From contig CATQHF010000001.1 in NCBI GenBank assembly GCA_958295865.1, forward strand, positions 310,001 to 374,000: a stretch of 64,000 bases of DNA. Reading direction: 5' to 3'. The translations under genes and the position numbers were made by a program. This DNA comes from an uncultured Dehalococcoidia bacterium (lineage in GTDB: Bacteria; Chloroflexota; Dehalococcoidia; Lucifugimonadales; JADFKI01). The notes below the pieces were generated by a model, which did no database searches, was not told where the DNA came from, and was given only the letters and a program-made list of their open reading frames with translations. This document shows, one piece after another, positions 53,805 through 62,331 of this stretch. Numbering within the stretch: position 1 is the stretch's first letter; each line of letters starts with the position of its first letter.

Positions 53805-54218
53805 TTAGAGGAGATGCGTCGGGGGCTTGTCAGGCGGCGCGGGTGTGTGCTGACGCGCCGCGCTCACCGGCGGCGACGGCATCGCAAACGCGCTTGTAGG
53901 CTGGAAGCGCCGAAACGACGACGCCTCGACATCGACGGGCGACGCCGCGAGCGTAGCCGCAACGCCCCCGTCGCTCTTGTACAGCGTAATGGGCATCCTG
54001 TCGCCGTCCACAACCGACGAGAGCGGATGCGAGTGATGCGACGACTCGAAGGCGTGGCTGTGGTCATGAGAGTGCGGCGCGCCAATATGCAGGTGGTCGG
54101 GCTGCCGCTCGGCGAAGTGGTGATCAAGCACAGGCCCAGCCAGCGGCGCAATCAGCGCCACCACCACGACAAGCGCGGCAAACGCGCCCAACCCTCTGAC
54201 AATCGTTCTATGCTTCAT
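53805..54218 (-). CDS. His-rich membrane-anchored protein
   Basis: A 137-residue protein with an N-terminal membrane helix (FAALVVVVALIAPLAGP) and a His-rich region (HLHIGAPHSHDHSHAFESSH), then a Ser/Pro/Ala-rich tail. ATG 54218 is used because its promoter lies just upstream. It is first in the direction of transcription of the copper genes and probably binds divalent metal outside the membrane. Its first 32 codons and promoter are duplicated at 63193-63308. Confidence 0.7.
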   Translation of the reverse strand: MKHRTIVRGLGAFAALVVVVALIAPLAGPVLDHHFAERQPDHLHIGAPHSHDHSHAFESSHHSHPLSSVVDGDRMPITLYKSDGGVAATLAASPVDVEASSFRRFQPTSAFAMPSPPVSAARQHTPAPPDKPPTHLL

Positions 54219-54230
54219 CGTACTCGCCGC

Positions 54231-54239
54231 ATTATAGCA
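54231..54239 (-). promoter_or_regulatory. Extended -10 promoter of the His-rich gene
   Basis: The minus strand reads TGCTATAAT ending 12 nt before ATG 54218. Transcription would start a few nucleotides before the ATG, giving a very short leader. The copy at 63193-63201 is identical. Confidence 0.6.
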
Positions 54240-54339
54240 TAGAGGATACCCCGACATGGATGGACGGAATATACGGGATAAGGTATCTTCATCGTATCCC
54301 GTTCACTTGTGCTTCATTATGAGTTAAGCGGAGTTCGCC

Positions 54340-54388
54340 ATGACCACAAAGACCATACCCGCAGGGGCGATGACGAACGCTCTACCCA
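54340..54388 (+). pseudogene. 5' fragment of a Uma2 gene
   Basis: ATGACCACAAAGACCATACC and the following codons give MTTKTIPAGAMTNALP, identical to the start of the Uma2 genes at 62248 and 63090, including their upstream region. The frame is then lost in the repeat 54389-54590. Confidence 0.85.
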
Positions 54389-54590
54389 CTGTCATTTCGA
54401 GCGTAGCGAGAAATCTAAAATCCCTGCCACCAACACGCCCGACATAGCAAGCATTTTAGACACCTCACTCCGTTCGGGGTGACAATTGAAAATCCCCGGG
54501 CAAATCAACGAACCCATAATGCCTGAACATTGATGAGTAAGTCCTATTTATGTCAAAGCGCCAATTTTCAGTAGGATTTGCCCTGGAATA
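54389..54590. repeat. Inverted copy of 3967-4170
   Basis: Contains CACCAACACGCCCGACATAG, CCTCACTCCGTTCGGGGTGA and CCAATTTTCAGTAGGATTTG, the reverse of the 4-kb copy. It displaced the rest of the Uma2 gene. No gene inside. Confidence 0.78.
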
Positions 54591-54605
54591 CGAGCCATTT
54601 TAACC

Positions 54606-54633
54606 TTGCAATCGCCCAACCCTCTGCTATAAT
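54606..54633 (+). promoter_or_regulatory. Promoter of the AAA ATPase module
   Basis: TTGCAA (54606-54611), 16-bp spacer, TATAAT (54628-54633) preceded by TGC. An ATG at 54636 would be inside the initiation region, which supports the downstream start at 54684. Confidence 0.65.
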
Positions 54634-54683
54634 GAATGGCTAACCTAAACGACCCCAGCCAACCCACACAGGACAACGCGCAC

Positions 54684-56288
54684 ATGCTCACAGGACTAGG
54701 CTTGCGGAACTTCAAGGCATTCGGCGACGAAATGCAAGAAGCCCCTTTGTCCCAAATCACCCTCATCTACGGCCCCAACTCCGGCGGCAAGAGCTCCATC
54801 ATTCAGGCGCTGCTGCTGCTGAAGCAGTCGCTGAAGCCCATCTATGGCAGAAACAGACTTCTTGAGTCCAAAGGCGAGTTCGTGGACTTGGGCAGTCCTC
54901 AGTCCATGCTCCACAAGCATGACATAGAGCGCGAGCTTTGGATAAGCGTCAAATATAGGGATCTGGAGCTAGGTGAAACTGCATCTGATAATGATGTGAG
55001 TATGTTTTTCATGTTTGCGAAGGAAGATGCGTTCCGCTATTCAGAGGATTGCGTTGATTTAGCAGGAGCTACCTACAAAATCACTACCAACGAAAACGAC
55101 CTGCCGCTGCTCAAGGCTGATATATCGCCAGGTTTTTTTGATCGTGTCGAAGTCCTGGATGTAGGCGGAGAAAAAGCCCCGTATCAGTATAGCGAAGAGT
55201 TTTTGCCAACCTTAGCGTTTCCTGAATTAGAAACAAGAAGGGAGCATCTGTGTAATACAGAACTCGACACGGTGCTGGAACGGCCATCGAAATGGTTGGT
55301 TGAGCAATCTTTGAAGCGAGAACGACATCTGCGAGTGCAGGGACAAAAGCAGGTTGAACAAGCGCTGAAACTAGAATGGTGGAAACAACGACAACGAGAA
55401 GAGTCGCCACAAGCGCCGGAAAATCGATTAGACTTGGAGGGAATGAAACTGTCGCGGGAACAGATTATAGCGCTGACGCCCGAAATCATTCCCCACAATT
55501 ACGAACGCGAATTGCGCCTAGTCAACTACCTAGGCCCATTGCGAAGCGCGCCCCAAAGGATTTACAGACGCTCAAGTGCAAACGACGGCACCACCGGCAT
55601 ACGAGGTGAGTATTCTGCCAATATACTCGCTCGCAATTCCCTCGTGGCCAGTAGCATTGGAGACGAGGTGAATAGCTGGTTCAGACGGCTCGAAATTCCT
55701 TACGACATCTTTGCCCAAAAATTGGGAGAAGCATCACTCGCAGACGAGCTCATTAGCATCGAACTCAGGCCGCTTGACAAAGAAGGTGTTATCTTTGATA
55801 TGGATTTTACGGTAACTCTCGCCGATGTCGGCTACGGCATCAACCAGATCCTGCCCGTAATAATCGAAGGCGTCGCCTCGCGGGAAGGCGCGATACTCTG
55901 CGTCGAGCAGCCTGAGATACACCTGCACCCGCGCCTGCAAGCGAACATCGCCGACCTGATGATAGACACCATCGCCGACGAAAACGGCAAGCGCAAGCAG
56001 TGGATTGTCGAAACCCACAGCGAACTGCTGATACTGCGCCTCCAACGCCGCATCCGCGAGGGCAAGATCAGCCCCGACGATGTTTCGGTGCTGTATGTGG
56101 ACCCGAACGACGACAGCGTAGAAGGCAGCGCAATCAAAGTATTGCGGCTCGGTGAGGACAGCTACTTCAAAGACCCCTGGCCCGACGGCTTCTTCGATGA
56201 AGCGCTCAAGGAAGAACTACAACCCGATGATGAGCATAGCGGCTCGGCTGAAGGTGTAGATGTGCTGGACGAATTATTTGCCGAATAA
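54684..56288 (+). CDS. AAA15-type ATPase with DUF3696 C-terminus (defence-like)
   Basis: A 534-residue ABC/RecF-like ATPase: MLTGLGLRNFKAFGDE opening, Walker A GPNSGGKSS (30-38), a central insertion, then GYGINQILPVIIEGVASREG, Walker B ILCVEQPEIHLHP (about 404-416), the switch IVETHSELL (443 onwards) and the DUF3696 end FKDPWPDGFFDEALKEEL. ATG 54684 is chosen because the promoter -10 reaches 54633. AAA15 ATPases act as sensors or triggers in phage-defence modules such as PARIS (AriA). Here the partner 18 bp downstream is not AriB-like, so the pair may be a different system. Confidence 0.87.
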   Translation: MLTGLGLRNFKAFGDEMQEAPLSQITLIYGPNSGGKSSIIQALLLLKQSLKPIYGRNRLLESKGEFVDLGSPQSMLHKHDIERELWISVKYRDLELGETASDNDVSMFFMFAKEDAFRYSEDCVDLAGATYKITTNENDLPLLKADISPGFFDRVEVLDVGGEKAPYQYSEEFLPTLAFPELETRREHLCNTELDTVLERPSKWLVEQSLKRERHLRVQGQKQVEQALKLEWWKQRQREESPQAPENRLDLEGMKLSREQIIALTPEIIPHNYERELRLVNYLGPLRSAPQRIYRRSSANDGTTGIRGEYSANILARNSLVASSIGDEVNSWFRRLEIPYDIFAQKLGEASLADELISIELRPLDKEGVIFDMDFTVTLADVGYGINQILPVIIEGVASREGAILCVEQPEIHLHPRLQANIADLMIDTIADENGKRKQWIVETHSELLILRLQRRIREGKISPDDVSVLYVDPNDDSVEGSAIKVLRLGEDSYFKDPWPDGFFDEALKEELQPDDEHSGSAEGVDVLDELFAE

Positions 56289-56305
56289 GAGGTAAGTCTT
56301 TAAGT

Positions 56306-57241
56306 ATGCTGGTGAACTTCGGCATTGACCCCGATGCAATTGACAACACTACAACCGCTTACCATATCAGTGAATTGCGGACCAAGTGGCAAAATCTCGG
56401 TGTCTTATCGCATCCTTCCTATGACGATGGAGGTTTTAGAAATATACGACGCAAATTTCCGGAACTGAACCAAAGCATACAGAGGATATGGGCTCGTGTG
56501 TGGCGTGAGATAGAGAACGATCCTTCCTCTCGATATCCGAGATGCAGAGGCAATTTTAGTCTTGCTCTGGTGTCGGAGACACACGCCCAAAAGCGTCAAA
56601 TACCCAACGGCAATAGCGAGTACTTGTACCCCCGCGACAAGAGGCTTGGTCGTGTGGAATGGATTAGACTAACGGAAGTCAACGCATCCAAAGAATTTGA
56701 ACGCGCTGAAACAATCTCAAGGAGTCCTATACGCCGTGGGAAGTCTGTCGAAAGATTATGGCGGGAACGATTCCAATCGCTTGCCAAGTTTTCACGAGAG
56801 ATTGTAATCATTGATAGAAACGCGGCGACGCAAGGCTTGGCAAGCCTGCTTGGGTTCATTGACGGAGCTGCCACAAATTGCGCGGTGACCATATACTCAT
56901 CATTGTACTCATCTACTGACCGACATCCTCCTGAAAAATCCGATTTGAATGAGTATCGAACCAGCGCGCTAGACTTTGAGAACATCGATACGCTCACTAT
57001 CTATCTGCCACAAAACTATCACTTCGGCAGAGAGGGCAGAGACAGATTTGTTCGCTTTGATGAGCGCGCATTCTCTTTAGGACATGGCATCACAGAGATA
57101 CTTCAGGGCAGCGCCGTTGAGACAGGCACTACTTTCGGACCAACGGAACTGCAATACATGCAAGATTTGGAATCACGGCTAAAAGGCAACACGCTGCCGG
57201 AAAATATCATTGTCATGCAACAAAGCGACTTGGTTCAATGA
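56306..57241 (+). CDS. Probable effector of the ATPase module (PLD-like, MITD1-type pattern)
   Basis: A 311-residue protein starting 18 bp after the ATPase stop. The N-terminal half is helical (ISELRTKWQNLGVLSHPSYD). The C-terminal half has the pattern of non-canonical PLD-like domains: FSREIVIIDRNAATQGLASL, CAVTIYSSL, then GREGRDRFVRFDERAFSLGH and GITEILQGSAVETGTTFG. No HxKx4D motif is present. I do not recognise a named family; the PLD-like reading is an inference from the RDRFVRFD...SLGHG pattern. Its 3' part is duplicated, inverted, at 63306-63602. Codon use is less GC-rich than its surroundings. Confidence 0.72.
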   Translation: MLVNFGIDPDAIDNTTTAYHISELRTKWQNLGVLSHPSYDDGGFRNIRRKFPELNQSIQRIWARVWREIENDPSSRYPRCRGNFSLALVSETHAQKRQIPNGNSEYLYPRDKRLGRVEWIRLTEVNASKEFERAETISRSPIRRGKSVERLWRERFQSLAKFSREIVIIDRNAATQGLASLLGFIDGAATNCAVTIYSSLYSSTDRHPPEKSDLNEYRTSALDFENIDTLTIYLPQNYHFGREGRDRFVRFDERAFSLGHGITEILQGSAVETGTTFGPTELQYMQDLESRLKGNTLPENIIVMQQSDLVQ

Positions 57242-57310
57242 ATTCAACGCTCGCCTAGTCTGCGCCTCCACTTCACAAAAGAGCCTTCAAGCAGCGCTGC
57301 GGTGTGGAGC

Positions 57311-57503
57311 GCGCGCAGGTCAGGTCTGCGCGGGGTCAGATAAACCATATCGGCTTCTCGCTGCGGGCGTTCGTTCGGCTGGAGGCGTATCGGTTGAGTA
57401 CGGGCATCAGTTGGTACGAGGCAAAAACTGCCATCATCAGAGCCTCCATACGGCAATATCTGCAAAATCCACTCTACATCCTCAACTCAACTGCGTAAGT
57501 CCT
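57311..57503 (+). mobile_element. IS701-like element, 3' remnant with right end
   Basis: A frame ending 57498 reads NHIGFSLRAFVRLEAYRLST, GISWYEAKTAIIRASIRQYL, QNPLYILNSTA and stop, the C-terminus of IS701-type transposases. The TAA stop lies inside the terminal repeat CAACTGCGTAAGTCCT that ends at 57503. The left part of the element is missing. It abuts the duplicated 3' flank of the effector gene. Confidence 0.82.
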
Positions 57504-57554
57504 ACTGATATTGACCCGTTTCAAGTACGAAATCGCGCTCAACTGCGTAAGTCC
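57504..57554. repeat. Family A element, right-hand fragment
   Basis: ATTGACCCGTTTCAAGTACG through CTCAACTGCGTAAGTCC matches the right half of the copies at 30763 and 41153. It directly follows the IS remnant, so the two share an end. Confidence 0.8.
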
Positions 57555-57607
57555 AATCATTAAAGGATAAGGTCTTTTCTTAATTCCCAATTCAGAGAAA
57601 ATCCCCC

Positions 57608-57637
57608 TTGACACCCCCCACACATCCCTGCTAATCT
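57608..57637 (+). promoter_or_regulatory. Promoter of repeat-protein family copy 3
   Basis: TTGACA (57608-57613), 18-bp spacer, TAATCT (57632-57637), then a leader with AGAACATAAGTTGCATT as in copies 1 and 2, although the coding sequence has diverged strongly. Confidence 0.75.
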
Positions 57638-57710
57638 ACCTATCAGAACATAAGTTGCATTAAAAAGACTGACAACCTAACGCCCGACCGCCTAACCCCC
57701 TGAAAGACCC

Positions 57711-58637
57711 ATGAACCAAGTAACACGCAAACTACTCAACCTGCCAGACCCCGACGACGAAACATACCGTCACCCTCCATTCAATTGCAGATGTCTGGGC
57801 AAAACCGGCCCACACACCTGCTACGAGGACGACGCGCAATTCGACTCGGCGAACGAACCGGAAGCGAACACGCCCCAAGAACCCTCCATCTCCGACATCA
57901 TCCGACAGGAAACCGACCACGGCAGAACCGTCGTCCGCTTCCTCATATCCACCATGAACGGCGAACTCGAACACTCCAAAGCCTGCCACCAACTCGACGC
58001 AGCCCGACAACTCATCAAGTTCGGCTTCGACGCCGCCCAATCATTCCTCGACTCACAACGCCGCGTCATCGGCACAAGCCCAGCCCTGCGCGCGCCCGGC
58101 GCAGACGACGAGCGCCAAGAACTACACCCCGAACTCACGCGCATCATCCGCGAAGAGACCGACGACGGCAGAGCAACCGTCCGCTTCCTCATAGATGTGA
58201 TGCTGGGCAATCGCGCCGAGTTCAAGCCACACCACCGCATCAACGCAGCCAAAGAACTGCTAAGGCTGGGCTTCCCTACGGAACAGGCATCGCAGCCCAA
58301 GCCCAAGCAGAAGCCGGAGCAGCCCACTCACCCCCGGGACATCATCATCTACAAATCCGCGCACAACCCCCGCTGCGACTGCCGCAGCGGGCTGGCAGAC
58401 TGCGTAGGCATACCCTCCGAAGATGTAAGAGAGCCGGACAACGCGAGAGGCGCAATAGAGCAGGAAGCACTATTCAAAGCCTACCCCGACTATGTGCCGC
58501 CCACAGACGAAGAACTCCGCAGGATAGTCAGAGAAGGCATCCCGTTGCAAACCATCGCCTTCCCCCACTACTCCAAAGTAGCCCGCGAACTCTTCAAGCG
58601 AGACATCCAAGAAAAAGCCAACCCACCCGACCCTTGA
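57711..58637 (+). CDS. Unrecognised two-repeat protein family, copy 3 (divergent)
   Basis: A 308-residue relative of the copies at 2178 and 46886. Repeat unit 1 spans about 64-106 (IIRQETDHGRTVVRFLIS ... LDAARQLIKFGF) and unit 2 about 145-188 (IIREETDDGRATVRFLID ... RINAAKELLRLGF). Cysteines occur on both sides of the repeats: FNCRCLGKTGPHTCYEDDAQ near 25-44 and NPRCDCRSGLADC after the second unit. The MNQ start and the leader agree with the other copies. Function unknown. Strong conservation of the repeat at low overall identity suggests a real structural domain. Confidence 0.8.
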   Translation: MNQVTRKLLNLPDPDDETYRHPPFNCRCLGKTGPHTCYEDDAQFDSANEPEANTPQEPSISDIIRQETDHGRTVVRFLISTMNGELEHSKACHQLDAARQLIKFGFDAAQSFLDSQRRVIGTSPALRAPGADDERQELHPELTRIIREETDDGRATVRFLIDVMLGNRAEFKPHHRINAAKELLRLGFPTEQASQPKPKQKPEQPTHPRDIIIYKSAHNPRCDCRSGLADCVGIPSEDVREPDNARGAIEQEALFKAYPDYVPPTDEELRRIVREGIPLQTIAFPHYSKVARELFKRDIQEKANPPDP

Positions 58638-58830
58638 AACTAGGTTCTGCGGACACTTCCCCCGCTATCCTGACATTGCGGACTGTAAGCGTCAGACAAT
58701 CCGCCGACATATCAAGCAGCCCCTTCAAATCAATAAACGCCTTGTGCATCAACACATACCAACAATATCGAGGAGCTTTATTACATAATCACGGCGCTTT
58801 ATCACATACGAAGAGGCGCGCGACATATTC

Positions 58831-58956
58831 GTGACCAAAGCCGATCTTGCCCAGATGGAGACTCGCCTCGTAAAGTGGATGGTGGGCATGATGTTGGGGG
58901 GCATGGCGACCGCGGCTGCTGTTGCCCTGGCTGTGCAGCGGCTTTTGGGAGGCTAG
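58831..58956 (+). CDS. Tiny coiled-coil/TM protein or remnant
   Basis: From GTG 58831 the frame reads (M)TKADLAQMETRLVKWMVGMM, then LGGMATAAAVALAVQRLLGG and TAG, 41 residues. The upstream frame is open back to 58789 without an ATG (ARDIFVTKADLAQ), so this may be the end of a longer broken gene. The plan matches the small coiled-coil/TM proteins at 16633, 16926 and 30891. Confidence 0.45.
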   Translation: MTKADLAQMETRLVKWMVGMMLGGMATAAAVALAVQRLLGG

Positions 58957-58967
58957 GCGGGCGCGGA

Positions 58968-61424
58968 TCATCGCTCGGCGCGTATTTGCAAGGTCTTGCC
59001 GTCGCTGATGAGTTCGATAGCGCCGCGCTCCGCGGTCAGGAATAGCATGTCTTCCCCTGTGAACTGCTGAAGTCGTTGCACGACATCGGCGTGCGGATGG
59101 CCAAAGCGATTGTCCGCGCCGGCCGATATGACAGCAACGGCGGGACTTACGGCGCTGAGGAACGCGGGCGTGGAACTTGAATCGCTGCCATGGTGAGGCA
59201 CTTTGAGCGCATCGCTGCGGAGCATTGCGCCATTCGCAAGCAGCGCGCGTTCTGCCGCAGCGAAGATGTCGCCCGTCAGCAGCACGCTAACCTCATCATA
59301 GACCAGCCGCAGTACCAGTGATGCGTTGTCGGCGTCCGAATCCGTGCCGCTCAACAGCGTGGCGGGCGGTCCCAGCACCTCCAGCCTGATGTCGCCGTCC
59401 AGCGTTATCACCTGCGACGGCTGCGCCTCTATCACGGTCGCGCCCTGCGCCTTCTCCTCATCTACGGCGCGCGCCCATTCCAGATACGCCGCGCTGTCGT
59501 GCTCGCTGCGCCGTTCCAGGATTGCCCCGACATCGTAGCGCGCCAGGACTTGCGGCAGTCCGCCGATATGGTCGCTGTGCGGGTGCGTTGCCGCCACGAT
59601 GTCGATATGCCTGTCGTTGAAGCGCATGCGCTCGCCCAAGAGTTGCGCCAGCCGCAGCGGGTCGGGCCCGCCGTCGATGATGACCTGTCTGCCGCCGGGC
59701 GTCTCGATGAATATGGCGTCGCCCTGCCCGACATCGAAGAATACGACATGCAGGCGGTCGTCGCGGGATAGCGCGTGCGACCATGCCAGCGACGCGGCGA
59801 ATGCGGCGGGTATGAGCAGCCATATCGCGGCATTGCGGGGACGGAATGACACCGCATCGGGCAGGCTTGCGCGGATGCCGACGCGCTCCCGGAGTTGGCG
59901 CAGAGATTGGGGGAAGCTGACGATAGCGATGTATGCCAGCAGCAGAATGGCGTAGTATGCGGCGATTACCGGCGGAGTGAGGCTGCCGGTGTAGATTGCG
60001 GCGTTGGGCAGCCTTGCCATGAGCGTGATGACGCCGGACAGGTATGTTGCCGCGCCCCACGCCAGCCAGCCGAATGGCAGCGCGAGCGTGGTATTGACCA
60101 GCCCGAGCAGCGCGGCGGCGACGCTGCCAAGTATGACGAGCGGCAGGGCGGGCAGCGTGAGCAGCGATGCGGGTATGCCGATTGTGGATACGCGCTCGAA
60201 GTGGAGGGCAATCAACGGCAGGGTCGCGGCGGTTGCGGCGAGGCTTACGCCAAGCATGTCCGCTATGGCAAGCAGCGGCGGGCGCAGCGCCGAGCGGGCG
60301 CTCGTGAAGCGCGCCGCCAATGCGCGGAATACGTCGCCGAACGTGTCGGAAAACGCCGCTATGCCTGCCAGCGCCGCAAAGCTGAGCTGAAAGGATATGC
60401 TGAATATGATGGCGGGCGATACGGCGACCATGAGGGCGGCGGCGCAGCCGAGCGGGGCGAGCGCGCGGCGCTGTCTGCCGAATGCCAGCGATGCGAGATA
60501 TACGCTGCCCATAATGCATGCGCGCGTTGCCGACGGCGACATTCCGGACAGCAGCGCGTACAGCCAGATGATGACCAATGGCGCAATCAGATGCAGGTAG
60601 CGCTTCCTGCCGAGCGCGGTGGCGGCGGCGGCAAGACTGACGCTTAGCAGGATGCCGATGTGCAGCCCTGAGATTGCCAGCAGGTGCGATGTGCCGGTGC
60701 GCCGGAACGCCTCGGTGAGTTCGCCGGGCATGGCGCGTCGCAGCCCCAGCAGCGTCGCTTGCGCGAGCGCGGATTGCGGCTCCGGCACAACGGCGGCAAT
60801 GGACGCCGCGAGCTGCTGGCGCAAGCCGTACAGCCGACGGTAGAAGGCGCTGCCTTCGTCTTCGCCTATGAGGGTCGCACTCTGCGCGTCCATCACTTCC
60901 GATATGCCCTGCCGCGCCAGATACGCCGCATAGTCGAAGCCTTCCAGCGTGGGCGGTTCGCTAATGCGCCCGCGCAATTGCAGGCGGTCGCCGTAGCGGA
61001 AGTAGGGCGCTTGTCTGCGCTGCGCCATCTCTGTGGTGGCGCGCGCCGTAACCAGCAGCTCCGCGCTTGCGGGCGTCCAATCGCCGTCGTCGGCTTGGAT
61101 GCGCTCGGCGCGCAGGCGAAAGCGCGCGAAGCTGCCCAATGCCTCGACATCGCTCAGTATCACGCCTTCAATCTGCCGCGCATACGGACTAGCGTATAGA
61201 GGCGGCGGCTCATCGCTAATCAGCGCTACGCGCGCGACGCCGAGGATTGCCGCAAGCGCAATCAGCGCGAGCCATGGCGAGCGGCGGAGGCTTGCGAGAA
61301 GCAGGGCGGCTAAGAGCGCGGCGAGCGCGAACAAGATGAGCGCGATGAGGGGAGCGCCGCCGCCGATGCGGAATGCGAGGAGCGTTCCAGCAACGAATGC
61401 GGCGGCGAATACGAGGAGTTTCAT
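58968..61424 (-). CDS. comEC: DNA uptake channel protein ComEC/Rec2
   Basis: An 818-residue ComEC. An N-terminal helix group and DUF4131-like soluble domain (GVILSDVEALGSFARFRLRA) precede the competence membrane domain (FRRTGTSHLLAISGLHIGIL, LSGMSPSATRACIMGSVYLA). A C-terminal metallo-beta-lactamase domain contains FFDVGQGDAIFIETPGGRQV, AATHPHSDHIGGLPQ and LKVPHHGSDSS. ComEC forms the channel for single-stranded DNA entry in natural transformation; the beta-lactamase domain probably degrades the other strand. No comEA or pilus genes are near. Confidence 0.95.
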   Translation of the reverse strand: MKLLVFAAAFVAGTLLAFRIGGGAPLIALILFALAALLAALLLASLRRSPWLALIALAAILGVARVALISDEPPPLYASPYARQIEGVILSDVEALGSFARFRLRAERIQADDGDWTPASAELLVTARATTEMAQRRQAPYFRYGDRLQLRGRISEPPTLEGFDYAAYLARQGISEVMDAQSATLIGEDEGSAFYRRLYGLRQQLAASIAAVVPEPQSALAQATLLGLRRAMPGELTEAFRRTGTSHLLAISGLHIGILLSVSLAAAATALGRKRYLHLIAPLVIIWLYALLSGMSPSATRACIMGSVYLASLAFGRQRRALAPLGCAAALMVAVSPAIIFSISFQLSFAALAGIAAFSDTFGDVFRALAARFTSARSALRPPLLAIADMLGVSLAATAATLPLIALHFERVSTIGIPASLLTLPALPLVILGSVAAALLGLVNTTLALPFGWLAWGAATYLSGVITLMARLPNAAIYTGSLTPPVIAAYYAILLLAYIAIVSFPQSLRQLRERVGIRASLPDAVSFRPRNAAIWLLIPAAFAASLAWSHALSRDDRLHVVFFDVGQGDAIFIETPGGRQVIIDGGPDPLRLAQLLGERMRFNDRHIDIVAATHPHSDHIGGLPQVLARYDVGAILERRSEHDSAAYLEWARAVDEEKAQGATVIEAQPSQVITLDGDIRLEVLGPPATLLSGTDSDADNASLVLRLVYDEVSVLLTGDIFAAAERALLANGAMLRSDALKVPHHGSDSSSTPAFLSAVSPAVAVISAGADNRFGHPHADVVQRLQQFTGEDMLFLTAERGAIELISDGKTLQIRAER

Positions 61425-61489
61425 AGGGGTTTAACATGGACATACAGGATAAGGTATATCCTTCCCGTCCCGTATATCAATGTCGGGCG

Positions 61490-62248
61490 TCAGTCGGATT
61501 GGAGGCGGCGCAGTTCGGCTTCAAGTTCCCGTATTCTGGCATTGGCTTCTGTCAGTGCGGCTTGCGTTTCTGTCAGACCGGCTTGCATTTCTTCAAAGTT
61601 ATGAAGATACTCGCCTGCGTCCGGGTCGTAGAGCAGCAGCCTGTTCATGCGAACTTCGTGGGCAATCGGGTGCATGCCTTCCTGCACGCACAGGCTCAGC
61701 CCTAGCAGCGCGCTATGGGCGCTCACCATGCCGTCGGCGTTGACGCTCTTCTCGATAGGCTCGTATGCGCCATCCAGCAGTCTGTCGGCCGCAAGCGATG
61801 TGCCATAGTAATCGCCGCCGCTTGGGTCGAAGCGCCAGTATTCCTTGACGCCGATGCGCTCGTACAGGTCGCGCTTGTCGGTGATGTCGCGCCGCGCCGT
61901 CGATTTTGACGCTATCTCCAGCGCGAAGTCGGGCGGCTTGCCCACCTGCCAGGTTAGATAGCCGTTCTGGGCGAATATCGCGCCTGCCGGCACATCGAAG
62001 GCGACATAGCAGTCGGGGAAAACCCTGTCGTTGAGATTAGCGGGGTTGTAGCAGATGATAGTGCCGCCGTCAACGAACACCGTGGGGTCGTCTTTGTAGC
62101 GGTTTTTCAGGATAGTCACGGCGTCAAGAATGTTGGGGTTCTGAAACATACCGTCCGGCACCAGATTGCGTTCCCCGGGCATGTCGCGCGGGTCTATGAT
62201 GGGCAGGGCGTTCGTCATCGCCCCTGCGGGTATGGTCTTTGTGGTCAT
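61490..62248 (-). CDS. Uma2 family nuclease (DUF820), tandem copy 1
   Basis: A 252-residue Uma2 protein with a PD-(D/E)XK-like core: RVFPDCYVAFDVPAG, then PPDFALEIASKSTARRDITD, KRDLYERIGVKEYWRFDPSG. The C-terminus adds a coiled coil (QAALTEANARIRELEAELRR). Uma2 proteins are abundant in cyanobacteria and Chloroflexota; their role is unresolved. It is nearly identical to 62332-63090, with differences mainly in the C-terminal quarter. Its upstream region carries the AAGATACCTTATCCCG motif shared with copy 2 and the fragment at 54340. Confidence 0.88.
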   Translation of the reverse strand: MTTKTIPAGAMTNALPIIDPRDMPGERNLVPDGMFQNPNILDAVTILKNRYKDDPTVFVDGGTIICYNPANLNDRVFPDCYVAFDVPAGAIFAQNGYLTWQVGKPPDFALEIASKSTARRDITDKRDLYERIGVKEYWRFDPSGGDYYGTSLAADRLLDGAYEPIEKSVNADGMVSAHSALLGLSLCVQEGMHPIAHEVRMNRLLLYDPDAGEYLHNFEEMQAGLTETQAALTEANARIRELEAELRRLQSD

Positions 62249-62331
62249 GGCGAACTCCGCTTAACTCATAATGAAGCACAAGTGAACGGGATATAGTGAA
62301 GATACCTTATCCCGTCTATCCATGTCAGGCG

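Noticed and set aside
54636..54683. ATG 54636 as start of the ATPase
   Set aside because: It begins 3 bp after the -10 box TATAAT, so mRNA would not contain it; the conserved family start MLTGLGLRNFKAF begins at 54684.
54684..57241. Calling the ATPase pair a known PARIS system
   Set aside because: The partner lacks recognisable DUF4435/TOPRIM features and has a different motif set, so only the ATPase half resembles PARIS.
59895..60647. 250-codon plus-strand frame inside comEC
   Set aside because: Antisense shadow of the ComEC membrane domain; Gly/Arg-rich and featureless.
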